Origin: Actinomycetota bacterium
GTDB taxonomy: Bacteria > Actinomycetota > Actinomycetes > Nanopelagicales > Nanopelagicaceae
NCBI GenBank assembly: GCA_026392825.1
Contig: JAPLBF010000008.1
Span: forward strand, 29,558-93,557
DNA: 64,000 nucleotides
Reading direction: 5' to 3'
A program made the translations under genes and the position numbers. The stretch's first letter is position 1; each line of letters opens with the position of its first letter. The notes under the pieces are model-generated. The model did no database searches, had not been told where the DNA came from, and was given only the letters and a program-made list of their open reading frames with translations. Positions 10,926 to 21,684 of this stretch are shown in pieces.

Positions 10926-10967
10926 GATTCCTCCATCGACGACTACGAGCGATAGCCTACGCGTGCA

Positions 10968-12062
10968 ATGGAGCAGACGTCACAACGAGAGATTCGTGCG
11001 ATAGATCCCACGTGGAGCATCGCCGATATAACTGCGCGCCTAGCCAAAACCTTGGCTGGCGAAGGCCCCGCAATCACGTTGGGTCCGATTTCTGTTGAAA
11101 GAGTCCCATCTGAAATAGCCGTTGTCGTATCCACCAGTGGATCAACAGGGGATGCGAAAGAAGTTGGTCTTTCAGCAGGAGCAATATTTGCCAGCGCCAA
11201 AGCCACAAACAAATTTTTTGGAGCAAGTAAAGGTCAAACCTGGTCGTTGTTATTGCCACTCACTCATATTGCGGGAGTCAATGTTCTTGTACGCGCTCTT
11301 GAACTTGGCACAATTGCAATCGATGCACGTGGAATAACCGGCAAATATCCAGACGCAGATTACACAGCGATTGTTCCGACTCAACTATTCCGTGCGTTAA
11401 ATGGTGACAGCGACTTGCTTGCACATTTGCTTTCTGCAAAATCTGTGTTAGTCGGTGGCGCTGCTCTTGATGATGAGTTGCGCGAACAAGCGCGTGCTGC
11501 CGGAATCAATATCGTTGAAAGTTATGGAATGACGGAAACCTGTGGCGGATGTGTCTACGACGGTCTGCCCATTGGTGATACCTCAATTGAGATCAATAGT
11601 GCAGGGCTGATTAAAATTTCTACATCTTCCCTGGCCACAACTTATTTAAATGACGTAACGGGTTGGAGCGCCAAGTTGGAAAATGGCTACTTCCTCACCT
11701 CTGATCTTGGAGAAATCGTAAACGGTAAGTTAAATGTTACGGGCCGCGCCGATGATGTGATCATCACAGGTGGAGAAAATATTTCTTTGACTAAGGTTGA
11801 AGAAGTTATCCGAAATACTTTTGCAGGTATTGAATGTGCTGCCTTTGCCGTTGCAGATCAACAGTGGGGTCAAGCGTTGCATTTAGCAGTTGCTGGGTCC
11901 GTAAAACCAGAAGTTTCGGAAATCAATGCATCACTTTCATCGCAGATTTCGGCAGCTGCCAAGATTAAGGGCGTCATCTATTTAGATCAGTTACCAAAGA
12001 GTGCTTTGGATAAAGTTAATCGTCAGGAATTGGCTAGCCTTGTGCTGAGGAAAGGTAAGTGA
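10968..12062 (+). CDS. menE: o-succinylbenzoate--CoA ligase (AMP-forming, short form)
   Basis: [45 protein letters not shown]; divergent from menB, coupled to menA. Confidence 0.93.
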   Translation: MEQTSQREIRAIDPTWSIADITARLAKTLAGEGPAITLGPISVERVPSEIAVVVSTSGSTGDAKEVGLSAGAIFASAKATNKFFGASKGQTWSLLLPLTHIAGVNVLVRALELGTIAIDARGITGKYPDADYTAIVPTQLFRALNGDSDLLAHLLSAKSVLVGGAALDDELREQARAAGINIVESYGMTETCGGCVYDGLPIGDTSIEINSAGLIKISTSSLATTYLNDVTGWSAKLENGYFLTSDLGEIVNGKLNVTGRADDVIITGGENISLTKVEEVIRNTFAGIECAAFAVADQQWGQALHLAVAGSVKPEVSEINASLSSQISAAAKIKGVIYLDQLPKSALDKVNRQELASLVLRKGK

Positions 12063-12913
12063 AATCTATGAATAAATGGATTACTGGCGCACGCCCGCGC
12101 ACCTTGCCCGCTGCAATTGCACCCGTATTAGTTGCCACCGCATATGCCGGAAGTAACTGGGAACCTATTCGCGCACTTTCTGCGCTTTTAGTAAGTCTGT
12201 CGCTACAAATAGGTGTCAACTATGCCAATGATTATTCAGATGGAATTCGCGGCACAGATGATTCGCGCATCGGTCCCGTGCGGCTCACCGCCTCTGGTTT
12301 AGCCTCACCAAAATCAGTTCGTGCCGCAGCGTTTATTTCATTTCTTTTCGCAGCACTGGTCGGTTTAACACTTGCTGCTGCGACTTCTTGGTGGATTATT
12401 CTGGTTGGCGCTTTAGCAATTAACGCTGCTTGGGGTTACACCGGTGGCGCTAAGCCCTATGGCTATGTGGGTCTCGGTGAAATTTCCGTATTCATATTCT
12501 TCGGCATCGTCGCAACCGTTGGTAGTTACTACGTGCAGACTGAAGAGTTGAATCGGGAGATCTTTATCGTCGCAATCCCAATGGGTTCACTTGCATGTGC
12601 AATCTTGGCAATCAACAATCTGCGTGATCGTGCGCAAGATCAAATCGTTGGCAAGAAAACCTTGGCGGTTCGATTGGGCGAACGCGGGGCCCGAAAGTTA
12701 TATATCGCGCTCTTGATTTCTGCTCACCTCTTCGCGCTTCTAACTCTTCAGCCAGCCGTTCTATTGACCTTATTAGCCGCTCCCCTGACTTGGAAGTTAG
12801 CCCGCGGCGTTGCCAGCGGAGTATCGGGCGCTGAGTTGATCCCCTATTTGGCCAAGACTGGCAAGTTGCAACTGGTCTTTGCCATCCTTTTTGCACTCGG
12901 CCTAACTTTCTAA
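12059..12913 (+). CDS. menA: 1,4-dihydroxy-2-naphthoate polyprenyltransferase
   Basis: GARPRTLPAAIAPV, NYANDYSDGIRGTDDSRIGPVRLTASG, NNLRDRAQDQIVGKKTLAVRLG. Confidence 0.96.
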   Translation: MKSMNKWITGARPRTLPAAIAPVLVATAYAGSNWEPIRALSALLVSLSLQIGVNYANDYSDGIRGTDDSRIGPVRLTASGLASPKSVRAAAFISFLFAALVGLTLAAATSWWIILVGALAINAAWGYTGGAKPYGYVGLGEISVFIFFGIVATVGSYYVQTEELNREIFIVAIPMGSLACAILAINNLRDRAQDQIVGKKTLAVRLGERGARKLYIALLISAHLFALLTLQPAVLLTLLAAPLTWKLARGVASGVSGAELIPYLAKTGKLQLVFAILFALGLTF

Positions 12914-12932
12914 TTTTCGCTAGAATAGGAGC

Positions 12933-13193
12933 ATGATTAAGTTGCAAGCCATCATCTTTTTAGCCTCACTTGCTTTAACTTTGTACACATTTATCGATTG
13001 CGCTCGTCGTGATGATTCCCGAATTAATAAATTGCCTAAGTGGGGTTGGCTTTTACTCATAGTTTTGCTTTCACCATTCGGAGCTATTGCATTTCTAATT
13101 CTTGGACGCGTTCGGGGCGAAAGAGGCCCACGCCCACCAAAGCGACGCGTTTTGCCGCCTGATGACGACCCAGATTTTCTTCGTAAACTTTAA
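12933..13193 (+). CDS. PLDc_N-type small membrane protein
   Basis: 86 aa: YTFIDCARRDDSRINKLPKWGWLLLIVLLSPFGAIAFLILGR, matching the PLD nuclease N-terminal membrane domain pattern. Confidence 0.85.
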   Translation: MIKLQAIIFLASLALTLYTFIDCARRDDSRINKLPKWGWLLLIVLLSPFGAIAFLILGRVRGERGPRPPKRRVLPPDDDPDFLRKL

Positions 13194-13200
13194 TTAACTG

Positions 13201-14115
13201 TTAAAGGCCGCTATATGTGTGCTTGCCGGTCCCCCAGACATTTACATACACATAGTTAAATAAGAATGTAGATCCGGCAAATAAGCAGAGCCACGCAGCG
13301 CGCTTTCCGCGCCAACCAATAGTTACTCGCGCATGTAAATATGCAGCATAGGCAACCCAAGTAATAAATGCCCAAGTCTCTTTTGGATCCCAGCCCCAAT
13401 ATCTACCCCACGCTGCTTCAGCCCAAATAGCGCCGGCGATAACTGCAAAAGTCCATAGAGGAAATACAAAGGCAACTAAGCGATAGGAAAGTTGGTCGAG
13501 TGTTTCTAAATCTGGCAAACGTTTAGCCCACGGCTTGCGATCACCTTTTGACTCCATCGCATGTAAATAAAGGTAAGCACCAGCGATGACATTTGAGAGT
13601 AAGAAAACACCGCCTGAGATAATTGCAGCAATTACGTGTATGACTAACCAAGGTGAATTTAGCGCTGGGACAAGTGGTGCGCTATCGCGATAGAGCAATG
13701 TAACTGCGGTTCCGAGAGTGAGTAGAACCGATATTGAGATAAACAAGCCCAGCCAACGCAGATCATGTTTGCGAAGTGCTAACAAGTACGCTCCGGTTAA
13801 AGCGAGCGCACCGGTAATTGAAAACTCATACATATTGCCCCAAGGGACGTGTTTATTTGAAATACCGCGAGCAATTACGCCGCTCAGAAGAAGTAAAAAT
13901 CCTAAAATCATCAACGCTGTTGCGATACGCGCTGCGCGTTCGGTGCGCGTGTAATCCAGAGTCTTTGTTAAGACACTTCCAGTTTCATTTGTATCTTGTT
14001 GGGGAGCTTTTACCGCCCAAGCAGTTTCGAAAGCATGTGCCAAGAAAGATAAGGCGAAGATGCCCATTGCTGAGTAAACAAAGTAATTGGAGATATAGGC
14101 CCAAGTGGTCAGCAT
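13201..14115 (-). CDS. ccsB: Cytochrome c biogenesis protein CcsB/CcsA
   Basis: Multi-TM; tryptophan-rich heme motif WGRYWGWDPKETWAFITWVAYAAYLHAR. Confidence 0.94.
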   Translation of the reverse strand: MLTTWAYISNYFVYSAMGIFALSFLAHAFETAWAVKAPQQDTNETGSVLTKTLDYTRTERAARIATALMILGFLLLLSGVIARGISNKHVPWGNMYEFSITGALALTGAYLLALRKHDLRWLGLFISISVLLTLGTAVTLLYRDSAPLVPALNSPWLVIHVIAAIISGGVFLLSNVIAGAYLYLHAMESKGDRKPWAKRLPDLETLDQLSYRLVAFVFPLWTFAVIAGAIWAEAAWGRYWGWDPKETWAFITWVAYAAYLHARVTIGWRGKRAAWLCLFAGSTFLFNYVYVNVWGTGKHTYSGL

Positions 14116-15591
14116 CTACTTCTCCTTTTTCAGGTGCGTTACAAAGCGTTCGATTTCCGCGTCTAGCCCCGGTGCCCCATTCTTAGCCAGACCAGCAACT
14201 TCTACAACTCCAGTTGATGTGATCCTTATCCATATACGTCGGCGCCTGCCAAAGAGTGAGGCAAGTAAGCCAAGAATCGCAGCGATTGCTCCGTATAAGG
14301 AGTAACTCTTGCCCGGATCGTCAACAATTTGCAGATTAATCCAAGGCACAAAAGTTTCAAATTTTATTGAACCCTCTGGGTATGAAAACGTTTCACCAGG
14401 TTTTAGTGAATCTAGCGCTATCCGCTTCATCTTAGAAGTATCAATGCGATAAACAGATTGTGGAATTCCTGAATCTAAACCGAGGTCACCTTCCCAAATA
14501 GAAAATAGCAGCTTTGGATCTAGCGCCTCCGGGAATACGGAAATTCCACCTTGGCCACCTTCGCGCGCAAATGTTGGGTAGAAGCTGGCAACGAAACCAA
14601 GTTGCGGATCTGCATCGGGAACTTTAATTGATCCAATAGAGCGCAGATTGCCATCTTGTGGCAAAAATGGAATTGGGCCTTGCAGGGCAACTTGGCCAGT
14701 TGAATCGCGCACTGTAACTATCGGTGAGTATCCATTGGCTTGTAAGTAAACGCGCGTATTTCCAAAAGTGAGCGGACTATTCACTTTAATTGTTTTCATC
14801 TCGGAAGTCGTTTCACCTGGATTGGTAACTCGAACCGTCGCGGTGTAATCCAGAGGCGCATTCGTCACCGGATCATATTTAGCGACGAAATCAATCACTT
14901 CGATAATGAAAGGTTGCAGTGAATCTTCATTGACTAGCTTTCCAAATGAGAGATTGTCATATGAGGTTGCCAGGCTAATAAAGCGCTCACCTTTATTAAC
15001 TATTGCCTCACCGCGCATTCCAAATAACGATCCGACGCTTACGCCGATGAGAATCAAAATTAGTGAGAGGTGGAAGAGCAGGTTGCCGGTTTCGCGCAAG
15101 TAACCTTTTTCAGCAGAAATTGCACCCTCTTCGCTACGTACTCGAAAACGTGATTTTTTAAACCAGATTTGCGCTTTTTCAAGTTCTGATCCGTTGCCTG
15201 CAAATTGTTGGAAAGATTCCATGCGAGATAAATTGCGAGGAGTCAGCGGTGGCAAAGCTCGCATCGCTTTGAAATGTTCGAAGGTACGCGGCAGAACACA
15301 ACCAATTAGCGAGATGAAGAGCAAGAGATATATCGCGCTAAACCAAGGTGATGAAAAGACAGTAAATCCTGAAAAACGTTCGATCCAGCGGGCTAGCTCT
15401 GGGCTATCTAAATAGTATTGACGCACAGCCATTGGATTCTGGGCTCGTTGCGGAATAAGTGATCCGGGGATCGCGGCCACACCCAGCATCATCAAAAGAA
15501 TCAGTGCGGTGCGCATACTTGTTAATTGGCGCCACATAAAGCGGAGTAGGCCGGTTGCGCCTAATTCTGGAAGTGTTGGTTCTGTCGTCAT
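14116..15591 (-). CDS. resB: Cytochrome c biogenesis protein ResB
   Basis: TSMRTALILLMMLGVAAIPGSLIPQR; position between ccsB and ccdA. Confidence 0.93.
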   Translation of the reverse strand: MTTEPTLPELGATGLLRFMWRQLTSMRTALILLMMLGVAAIPGSLIPQRAQNPMAVRQYYLDSPELARWIERFSGFTVFSSPWFSAIYLLLFISLIGCVLPRTFEHFKAMRALPPLTPRNLSRMESFQQFAGNGSELEKAQIWFKKSRFRVRSEEGAISAEKGYLRETGNLLFHLSLILILIGVSVGSLFGMRGEAIVNKGERFISLATSYDNLSFGKLVNEDSLQPFIIEVIDFVAKYDPVTNAPLDYTATVRVTNPGETTSEMKTIKVNSPLTFGNTRVYLQANGYSPIVTVRDSTGQVALQGPIPFLPQDGNLRSIGSIKVPDADPQLGFVASFYPTFAREGGQGGISVFPEALDPKLLFSIWEGDLGLDSGIPQSVYRIDTSKMKRIALDSLKPGETFSYPEGSIKFETFVPWINLQIVDDPGKSYSLYGAIAAILGLLASLFGRRRRIWIRITSTGVVEVAGLAKNGAPGLDAEIERFVTHLKKEK

Positions 15592-16316
15592 TAAATCACC
15601 GGTGCGAAATCTGTAATCAGCGAGCGAAGTGAAATCATTAAATCAGTCCAAAGTCCAAGCAGTTGCGCGATACCAATCAGAATTAAGAGCGCACCACCAA
15701 ATTTAGTAATCAAATCTCCACGCTTGCTTAAATACTTTCGCAAACGTTCGGATTTATCTAAGTAAAGACCCGATGCAATAAACGGCGCACCTAGTCCGAT
15801 GCAATATCCGAACGAGAGAATTGCACCACGCGCGGCGCTAGATTCTTGAAAGGCGAGCGTTTGAACCGTTGCTAACGCCGGACCGATGCAAGGTGTCCAG
15901 CCGATACCAAAGAGAAAACCTAGAAGTGGTGCACCAATTAGCCCACCGTTTGTCGCAATCTTCGGTGAGAAAGTTCGCATCATGGGAAAGCTCCCCATAA
16001 AGATAAGGCCCAGCAGAATTGTTATTACTCCCAAAATACGTGTGATGGTCTCATCGTTAGTTGCAATACGAGATCCAATTCCGCCAAAGAGTGCACCGTA
16101 AGAGATAAATAGAACGCTAAAGCCAAGAACAAAGAGAATTGAACCGAGAAATACTCGCCCCTTTGCTTTGGAATAACCAGCGGCAAAAGATAAATAACCG
16201 GGTACTAAAGGAAGTACGCAAGGAGAGAGAAAGGAGATGAGTCCGGCAAGAATTGCAATCGGAAAAGCGACGAGCAGAAAACCGCTAAATAATTGATCTA
16301 CGAAGAAGTCAATCAT
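15591..16316 (-). CDS. ccdA: Cytochrome c biogenesis protein CcdA
   Basis: GLISFLSPCVLPLVPGYLSFAAG and GIGWTPCIGPALATV. Confidence 0.94.
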   Translation of the reverse strand: MIDFFVDQLFSGFLLVAFPIAILAGLISFLSPCVLPLVPGYLSFAAGYSKAKGRVFLGSILFVLGFSVLFISYGALFGGIGSRIATNDETITRILGVITILLGLIFMGSFPMMRTFSPKIATNGGLIGAPLLGFLFGIGWTPCIGPALATVQTLAFQESSAARGAILSFGYCIGLGAPFIASGLYLDKSERLRKYLSKRGDLITKFGGALLILIGIAQLLGLWTDLMISLRSLITDFAPVI

Positions 16317-16870
16317 TCTTCTTCAATCTCTCTAATCAATTTACTTAACGAAGTAAGGGTTACTTCTCCCGAAATACGCGCTGCCACATTGCCGCTCTTA
16401 TCAATTAATACCGTTGAGGGAATCGCATTAGCGGGCAGTGAGCCCTTAAAACCAATCAGAAGTGAGTCGTCTATAAATGTTGGATAAGGAATAGCAAATC
16501 TACGGGCAAAAGCTTCGGCGGTGGCTGGGTTATCGCGGGTCAATATCCCCATAAATTGCACATCTGGATACTGTTTTGAAAGTTCAATCAAGGTTGGAAT
16601 TTCTGCTCGACAGGGAGAGCACCAAGATGCCCAAACATTTACCACTGCAACTTGACCGGGATTGAAAATAAATGTTTTTCCGCTAAGCGTCATTCCAGAT
16701 AAAGCGGGCGCTGCCTTTCGCTTTGCGCTATCGATTCTAGTTACCGCACCGCTTCCTTCGATAAAACTTTCTTCCGGGGTGGAGCTTCCCCCGCCGCCGC
16801 AGGCAGTTAAGGAAATTGCAGAAATTAGCGCAAATACTATTACATAAATTGGCTTACGCATATTTCGCAT
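16313..16870 (-). CDS. TlpA/ResA-type thioredoxin-like lipoprotein
   Basis: Lipobox LTAC; WASWCSPCRAEIPTLIEL active site. Confidence 0.93.
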   Translation of the reverse strand: MRNMRKPIYVIVFALISAISLTACGGGGSSTPEESFIEGSGAVTRIDSAKRKAAPALSGMTLSGKTFIFNPGQVAVVNVWASWCSPCRAEIPTLIELSKQYPDVQFMGILTRDNPATAEAFARRFAIPYPTFIDDSLLIGFKGSLPANAIPSTVLIDKSGNVAARISGEVTLTSLSKLIREIEEE

Positions 16871-17505
16871 TACTTCTTAGGTGGTAACAAATGTGCGGCA
16901 GGTTCGGAATATGTAAGTCCAGATATCACGCCATCGTCATCGAAGTGGACACTTGTGACAGATGCCAATGTGCACTCGCGTTTACGTGGGTCGTGCAGCA
17001 TTGATCGTCCTTCAATTGCACTTCGGGTAATCCAAATTGGTAATTGATGTGAAACCACAATTGCATCTTTGCCGTTTGCTGCCTTATTGGCGGCAAAAAT
17101 CGCAGCAAGCATGCGGTTGATTTGTTCTTCATATGGCTCACCCCAAGATGGTTTCCAAGGATTGTATAAATGACGCCAAGAACCTGGATGCTTCAGCACT
17201 CCGCTTCCAAGTTCAAAACTCTTGCCTTCAAAAATATTTGCAGCTTCAATTAAGCGATCATCAGTTGTGATCGTAATTCCGTGCGCTTTCGCAATTGGTG
17301 CAGCGGTCTCTTGTGCGCGTTGCAGCGGGGAGACATGTAATGCGCCCAAATCAATCGCCTTGGACCATTCGCCCAATACTTGAGCCATTTCTTGTCCGCG
17401 ATTAGATAAACGCCAGCCGGGTTGTCTTCCATAGAGAATTTTCTCTGGATTCTCGACTTCGCCGTGGCGTACTACGTGGACCGTTGAACTCATAGCGCTA
17501 AGCAT
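16870..17505 (-). CDS. Histidine phosphatase (phosphoglycerate mutase-like)
   Basis: VHVVRHGEVENPEKILYGRQPGWRLSNRG, HVSPLQRAQETA, VSHQLPIW. Confidence 0.93.
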   Translation of the reverse strand: MLSAMSSTVHVVRHGEVENPEKILYGRQPGWRLSNRGQEMAQVLGEWSKAIDLGALHVSPLQRAQETAAPIAKAHGITITTDDRLIEAANIFEGKSFELGSGVLKHPGSWRHLYNPWKPSWGEPYEEQINRMLAAIFAANKAANGKDAIVVSHQLPIWITRSAIEGRSMLHDPRKRECTLASVTSVHFDDDGVISGLTYSEPAAHLLPPKK

Positions 17506-17555
17506 AAAGCGTCATCCAGCAGGGCAATATCGCGCCTAATCGCTAGGGTAGTGAC

Positions 17556-18323
17556 ATGTCACTCACACCGCGGCGTGCGGCTTTCTTCGACGTCGATAAC
17601 ACCTTGGTGCGGGGCTCAACTATCTACTTTCTCGGCCGCGGAATGTACCAACGCGGATTTTTCACAAAGTCAGATATTTCGCGATTTGTATTGGCAAATC
17701 TGAGATTTCGCTTAACAGGAACTGAAAAGCAAGATGAGATAAATCGTTTCCAAAAATCAGCACAAGATTTTATCGGCGGACACAATGTCTCCGAAATTCA
17801 AGCAGTGGCTCAAGAAATTTATGATGAGTATGTTTCTCCCGCTTTGTGGGAAGGAACGATTGAAATTGCACAACGCCATCTAACTGATGGGGTTGAAGTT
17901 TGGTTAGTAACTGCCGCGCCCGAAGATATGGCAACTCTCATCGCCAAACGTTTGGGATTTACCGGAGCGATTGGAAGCAAGGCGGCCATCGAAGATGGTC
18001 ATTACACCGGTGCCATGAATGGACCACTCTTGCACGGTCGCGAGAAAGCAACTGCAATACAAGAACTTGCTAAAGAAAATGGATTTGATTTAGATGATTG
18101 CTTTGGTTATTCAGATAGCCACAACGATTTACCTTTATTGCTAACTGTTGGCAATCCATCTGCCATCAACCCTGATGCAAAGTTGCGAATTCGCGCATTG
18201 CAAGAGCGTTGGCCGATTCACGACTTCCGTCGCATGCGCTTTCTAAATCGCTTACTTGGGCCGATGGTCTCGCGCCTGGCATGGCTTGGAACCAGACTTA
18301 CTCCGCGCCGTAACTCGCGCTGA
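17556..18323 (+). CDS. HAD-IB family hydrolase (SerB-like)
   Basis: AAFFDVDNTLVRGST, YSDSHNDLPLL. Confidence 0.9.
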   Translation: MSLTPRRAAFFDVDNTLVRGSTIYFLGRGMYQRGFFTKSDISRFVLANLRFRLTGTEKQDEINRFQKSAQDFIGGHNVSEIQAVAQEIYDEYVSPALWEGTIEIAQRHLTDGVEVWLVTAAPEDMATLIAKRLGFTGAIGSKAAIEDGHYTGAMNGPLLHGREKATAIQELAKENGFDLDDCFGYSDSHNDLPLLLTVGNPSAINPDAKLRIRALQERWPIHDFRRMRFLNRLLGPMVSRLAWLGTRLTPRRNSR

Positions 18324-18376
18324 CTTTAAAAGCCAATTCGCGCCACCACCTCACTTACCAGTAATGTAGGCAAGTT

Positions 18377-20578
18377 ATGGAAACGCGCTCCTTTGCAGAT
18401 TACTTACGCACCTTGGATGACGCTGCCCTAATTTCGCTCTTTTCTCATCGGCCAGATCTAGTAACGCCAGTTCCGCCTGATGTTGCTTCTCTTGCGGTTC
18501 GTGCAACATCGGCCCCAAGTTTGGCACGGGCAATTGATGCTTTAAACGCTTGGCAGTATCAAGTATTAGAAGCTTGCGCCGTTGTTGCCGAACCATTTAA
18601 TGAAAAAAACATTACCTCACTAACCGACAAGGCTGCGCTCTTTGTTATTCCCGGGCTAATTGAACGTGGCTTGATTTACCCAGGAAAAGATGGACTTTAT
18701 CTACCAACAACTGTGCGCGAAGTTCTCGGCGGCGACATTGCTGGACTTGGACCGCAATCTATGGCGAAGTTAAATCTAAAGAAATTGGAAGAAGCACCAG
18801 CCGCCGCAAAGAAAGCGCTAGATGCCATGGTTTGGGGCCCACCGCGCGGAACGATTGCTGATGTTAAGAAACCAGGTGCCGGCGTTCAATGGTTATTGGA
18901 AAATGACTTTGTAGTTGTTGCAAACTCTCATACTGTTTTGATGCCGCGCGAAGTTGCAATTTATTTACGTGGTGGCAAGATACATAAAGAACTTTTCATT
19001 CAAGCGCCAGAGTTGGCAGGTGATAAGCGAGATAGTAAGAGCGTTCAACTTGCCGCGATTGCAAACATTTCTACTTTCTTACGCTGGACCGAAGAGATTC
19101 TAAATTTCTGGGCTCAAGAACCTGCAGCTGCCCTGCGCTCTGGTGGGTTGGGCGTGCGAGATTTAAAGATAATTACTAGCCATCTCGGTGTTGATTCCAA
19201 CTGTGCCGCATTTGTGGCAGAACTGGCTTACTTATCCGGCCTGTTAACAATTGAAGCTGACGACCGCATACTTCCAACAAATCAATTTGATATTTGGTTA
19301 ACCCAATCTCCATCTGCGCGTTGGCAATCACTTGTCTCGCAGTGGTTGATTACCTCGCGGATGAGCGGCTTAGTCGGCAAAGAAGAGTCAAAGAACGTTT
19401 CACCGCTTGGGCCAGAGCTAGATCGCGTTGCTGCTGCTCCGATTCGCAAGCTAACTCTGCGATTGCTGCAAGAAAGCGAAGGATCTGCTCCAAAAATCGA
19501 ATCTCTAGTGTCACTCGCACAATGGAATACCCCAGCAAGACGTAGTGGTGGAATTCCAAGTGATTACATCATTTGGAATTTACGCGAGGCAGAATGGCTT
19601 GGAATTACCGGGCAAGGCGCAATTTCAAAGTACGGAATTGGGCTATTGCAAGGTTCAGATCTAGACGAAATTGATGAAGATCTTCCGAAACCTGTTGATC
19701 ACATTCTTATTCAGAGCGATAACACTGCAATTGCACCCGGTCCCCTTGAGCACGAAATAGCTCAAGAGTTAGCGATCCTTGCTGAAATTGAAAGTCGCGG
19801 TGGCGCAACCGTTTATCGCTTTAGCCAATCAACAATCCGTCGCGGTTTAGATCACGGACGCACCGGAGATGAGATAAAGGCATTCTTGAAGAAGGCTTCC
19901 AAAACTCCAATGCCACAACCGCTGGAATATTTGATTGCAGATGTCGCAAAGAAACATGGCAAGTTACGGGTTGGAAACACTGCAGCGTTTATCAGATGTG
20001 AAGATTCTGCCTTGATCGCACAGATAATCAGCGATAAGCGTTTAGAAATGTTATCGCTGCGCCAAATATCTCCCGAAGTTCTAATCTGTCAGCACGATGC
20101 TGCCGATGCCATGGCAATCTTGCGCAGTTTCGGATACTTGCCAGCGGGTGAAGATTCACAAGGTGCGTTACTGAGTGGTCCAAGAATTCAACGAGCAAAA
20201 AGTAAAGCAAGACCACCAAGAATTGTTGGTGAGTTCGATCGTCCTGATGAATTGCAGTTAGAAGCAGCGCTTCGCGCACTTCGCACCGGAGAAAAATCTA
20301 GCCACCGCCAAAGTACTTTGCGCAATATTGCATCGAACGCACTTGGTTCACTTCCGCGCACAACCGCAAATGAAACGCTAGATATCTTGGCGGATTACCT
20401 AAGAAATCAACCCGCGACATCTCTTTCTATTGGATACGCCGATAACAACGGCCTAGTTTCACATCGCATCATTGATCCCTTAAAACTCTCGGCCGGTTCA
20501 CTTATTGCACGAGATCACGCCACTGGCGAGGTTCAAACCTTTAGAATTGCGCGCATAACAGGGGTGGCGGCGATATGA
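18377..20578 (+). CDS. Helicase-associated protein (XPB/Ssl2 N-terminal-domain-like, Rv0862c-type)
   Basis: 733 aa, large actinobacterial helicase-associated protein adjacent to the XPB helicase; no Walker motifs seen. Confidence 0.75.
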   Translation: METRSFADYLRTLDDAALISLFSHRPDLVTPVPPDVASLAVRATSAPSLARAIDALNAWQYQVLEACAVVAEPFNEKNITSLTDKAALFVIPGLIERGLIYPGKDGLYLPTTVREVLGGDIAGLGPQSMAKLNLKKLEEAPAAAKKALDAMVWGPPRGTIADVKKPGAGVQWLLENDFVVVANSHTVLMPREVAIYLRGGKIHKELFIQAPELAGDKRDSKSVQLAAIANISTFLRWTEEILNFWAQEPAAALRSGGLGVRDLKIITSHLGVDSNCAAFVAELAYLSGLLTIEADDRILPTNQFDIWLTQSPSARWQSLVSQWLITSRMSGLVGKEESKNVSPLGPELDRVAAAPIRKLTLRLLQESEGSAPKIESLVSLAQWNTPARRSGGIPSDYIIWNLREAEWLGITGQGAISKYGIGLLQGSDLDEIDEDLPKPVDHILIQSDNTAIAPGPLEHEIAQELAILAEIESRGGATVYRFSQSTIRRGLDHGRTGDEIKAFLKKASKTPMPQPLEYLIADVAKKHGKLRVGNTAAFIRCEDSALIAQIISDKRLEMLSLRQISPEVLICQHDAADAMAILRSFGYLPAGEDSQGALLSGPRIQRAKSKARPPRIVGEFDRPDELQLEAALRALRTGEKSSHRQSTLRNIASNALGSLPRTTANETLDILADYLRNQPATSLSIGYADNNGLVSHRIIDPLKLSAGSLIARDHATGEVQTFRIARITGVAAI

Positions 20579-21684
20579 CGAGCACGAATGAGGCGAAATA
20601 CGGCAGACTTGACCCTATGTTGGCTGCGATTGAAGCTTTGGTGCGATGTGAGTCGCCAACTGAAGATATTGCCGCTTGCCAAAATGTAGTTCGTTTAGCA
20701 AGTGATATCGCAACTCGCGTACTTGGAACGCCGGCGCAAATTAAAGAGATTAAAGGGCGCCCAGTATTTTGGTGGGGTGCTAGCCAACCAGAAATACTTT
20801 TGCTTGCTCATCTCGACACAGTTTGGCCGCACGGTTCGTATCAACCACTTTGGGAAGTTAATGGCGATGTCATTCGCGGCCCTGGGGTCTTTGATATGAA
20901 GGCGGGCTTTGTGCAAGCGCTCTTTGCACTAAAGGATATTGACGGCGCTGCAGATCGTGTTGCTCTTGTTGCAACTACCGATGAAGAGACCGGTTCTTTT
21001 GCTTCACGAGAATTAATTATGGAGCTATCCGCTGCTGCCAAAGCAGTACTAGTTTTAGAAGCCTCACTCGATGGCAAAGTTAAAACTGGTCGTAAAGGCA
21101 CAGCAATGTACAAAGTAACTGTCCACGGATTGGCAGCGCATGCCGGGCTAGAACCTGAAAAGGGTGTTAACGCAACGGTTGAAATTGCCCACGTGATTCT
21201 CAAACTTGCTGCGCTAGAAAATAAAGAGCACGGAACAACTGTTGTTCCAACTTTATTAAAATCTGGCAATAGCGCTAATACCGTTCCGGATCAAGCAGTT
21301 CTTGAAATCGATGCACGCTCATTTGCACAATCTGAAATTGAACGAGTTGATGCAGCAATTAAATCCCTAAAAGCGACGGTTTCTGGCGCACGCTTAGAGA
21401 TAACAGGTGGGCTAAATCGTCCACCACTTCAGCCATCTTCTACGAAAGCGCTTTACGAAAGAGTTGAACGGGTTGCAAAGTCGATTGGAATGGCGCCGCT
21501 AGGTTGTGCCGAAGTCGGAGGAGCCAGTGATGGTAATTTCGCAGCAGCTGCAGGTGCGCAAGTTCTTGATGGTTTAGGTGCAGTTGGTGGCGGTGCACAC
21601 GCGCCGAGTGAATGGCTAAGTTTGAAATCCATCGAAGAACGTAGCGCCTTGCTCCACGCATTTATTAAAGATTTGCTGAAATGA
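20575..21684 (+). CDS. M20 family metallopeptidase (carboxypeptidase G2-like)
   Basis: LLAHLDTVWPHGS, GPGVFDMKAGF, TTDEETGS, HAGLEPEKGVNA. Confidence 0.92.
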   Translation: MTSTNEAKYGRLDPMLAAIEALVRCESPTEDIAACQNVVRLASDIATRVLGTPAQIKEIKGRPVFWWGASQPEILLLAHLDTVWPHGSYQPLWEVNGDVIRGPGVFDMKAGFVQALFALKDIDGAADRVALVATTDEETGSFASRELIMELSAAAKAVLVLEASLDGKVKTGRKGTAMYKVTVHGLAAHAGLEPEKGVNATVEIAHVILKLAALENKEHGTTVVPTLLKSGNSANTVPDQAVLEIDARSFAQSEIERVDAAIKSLKATVSGARLEITGGLNRPPLQPSSTKALYERVERVAKSIGMAPLGCAEVGGASDGNFAAAAGAQVLDGLGAVGGGAHAPSEWLSLKSIEERSALLHAFIKDLLK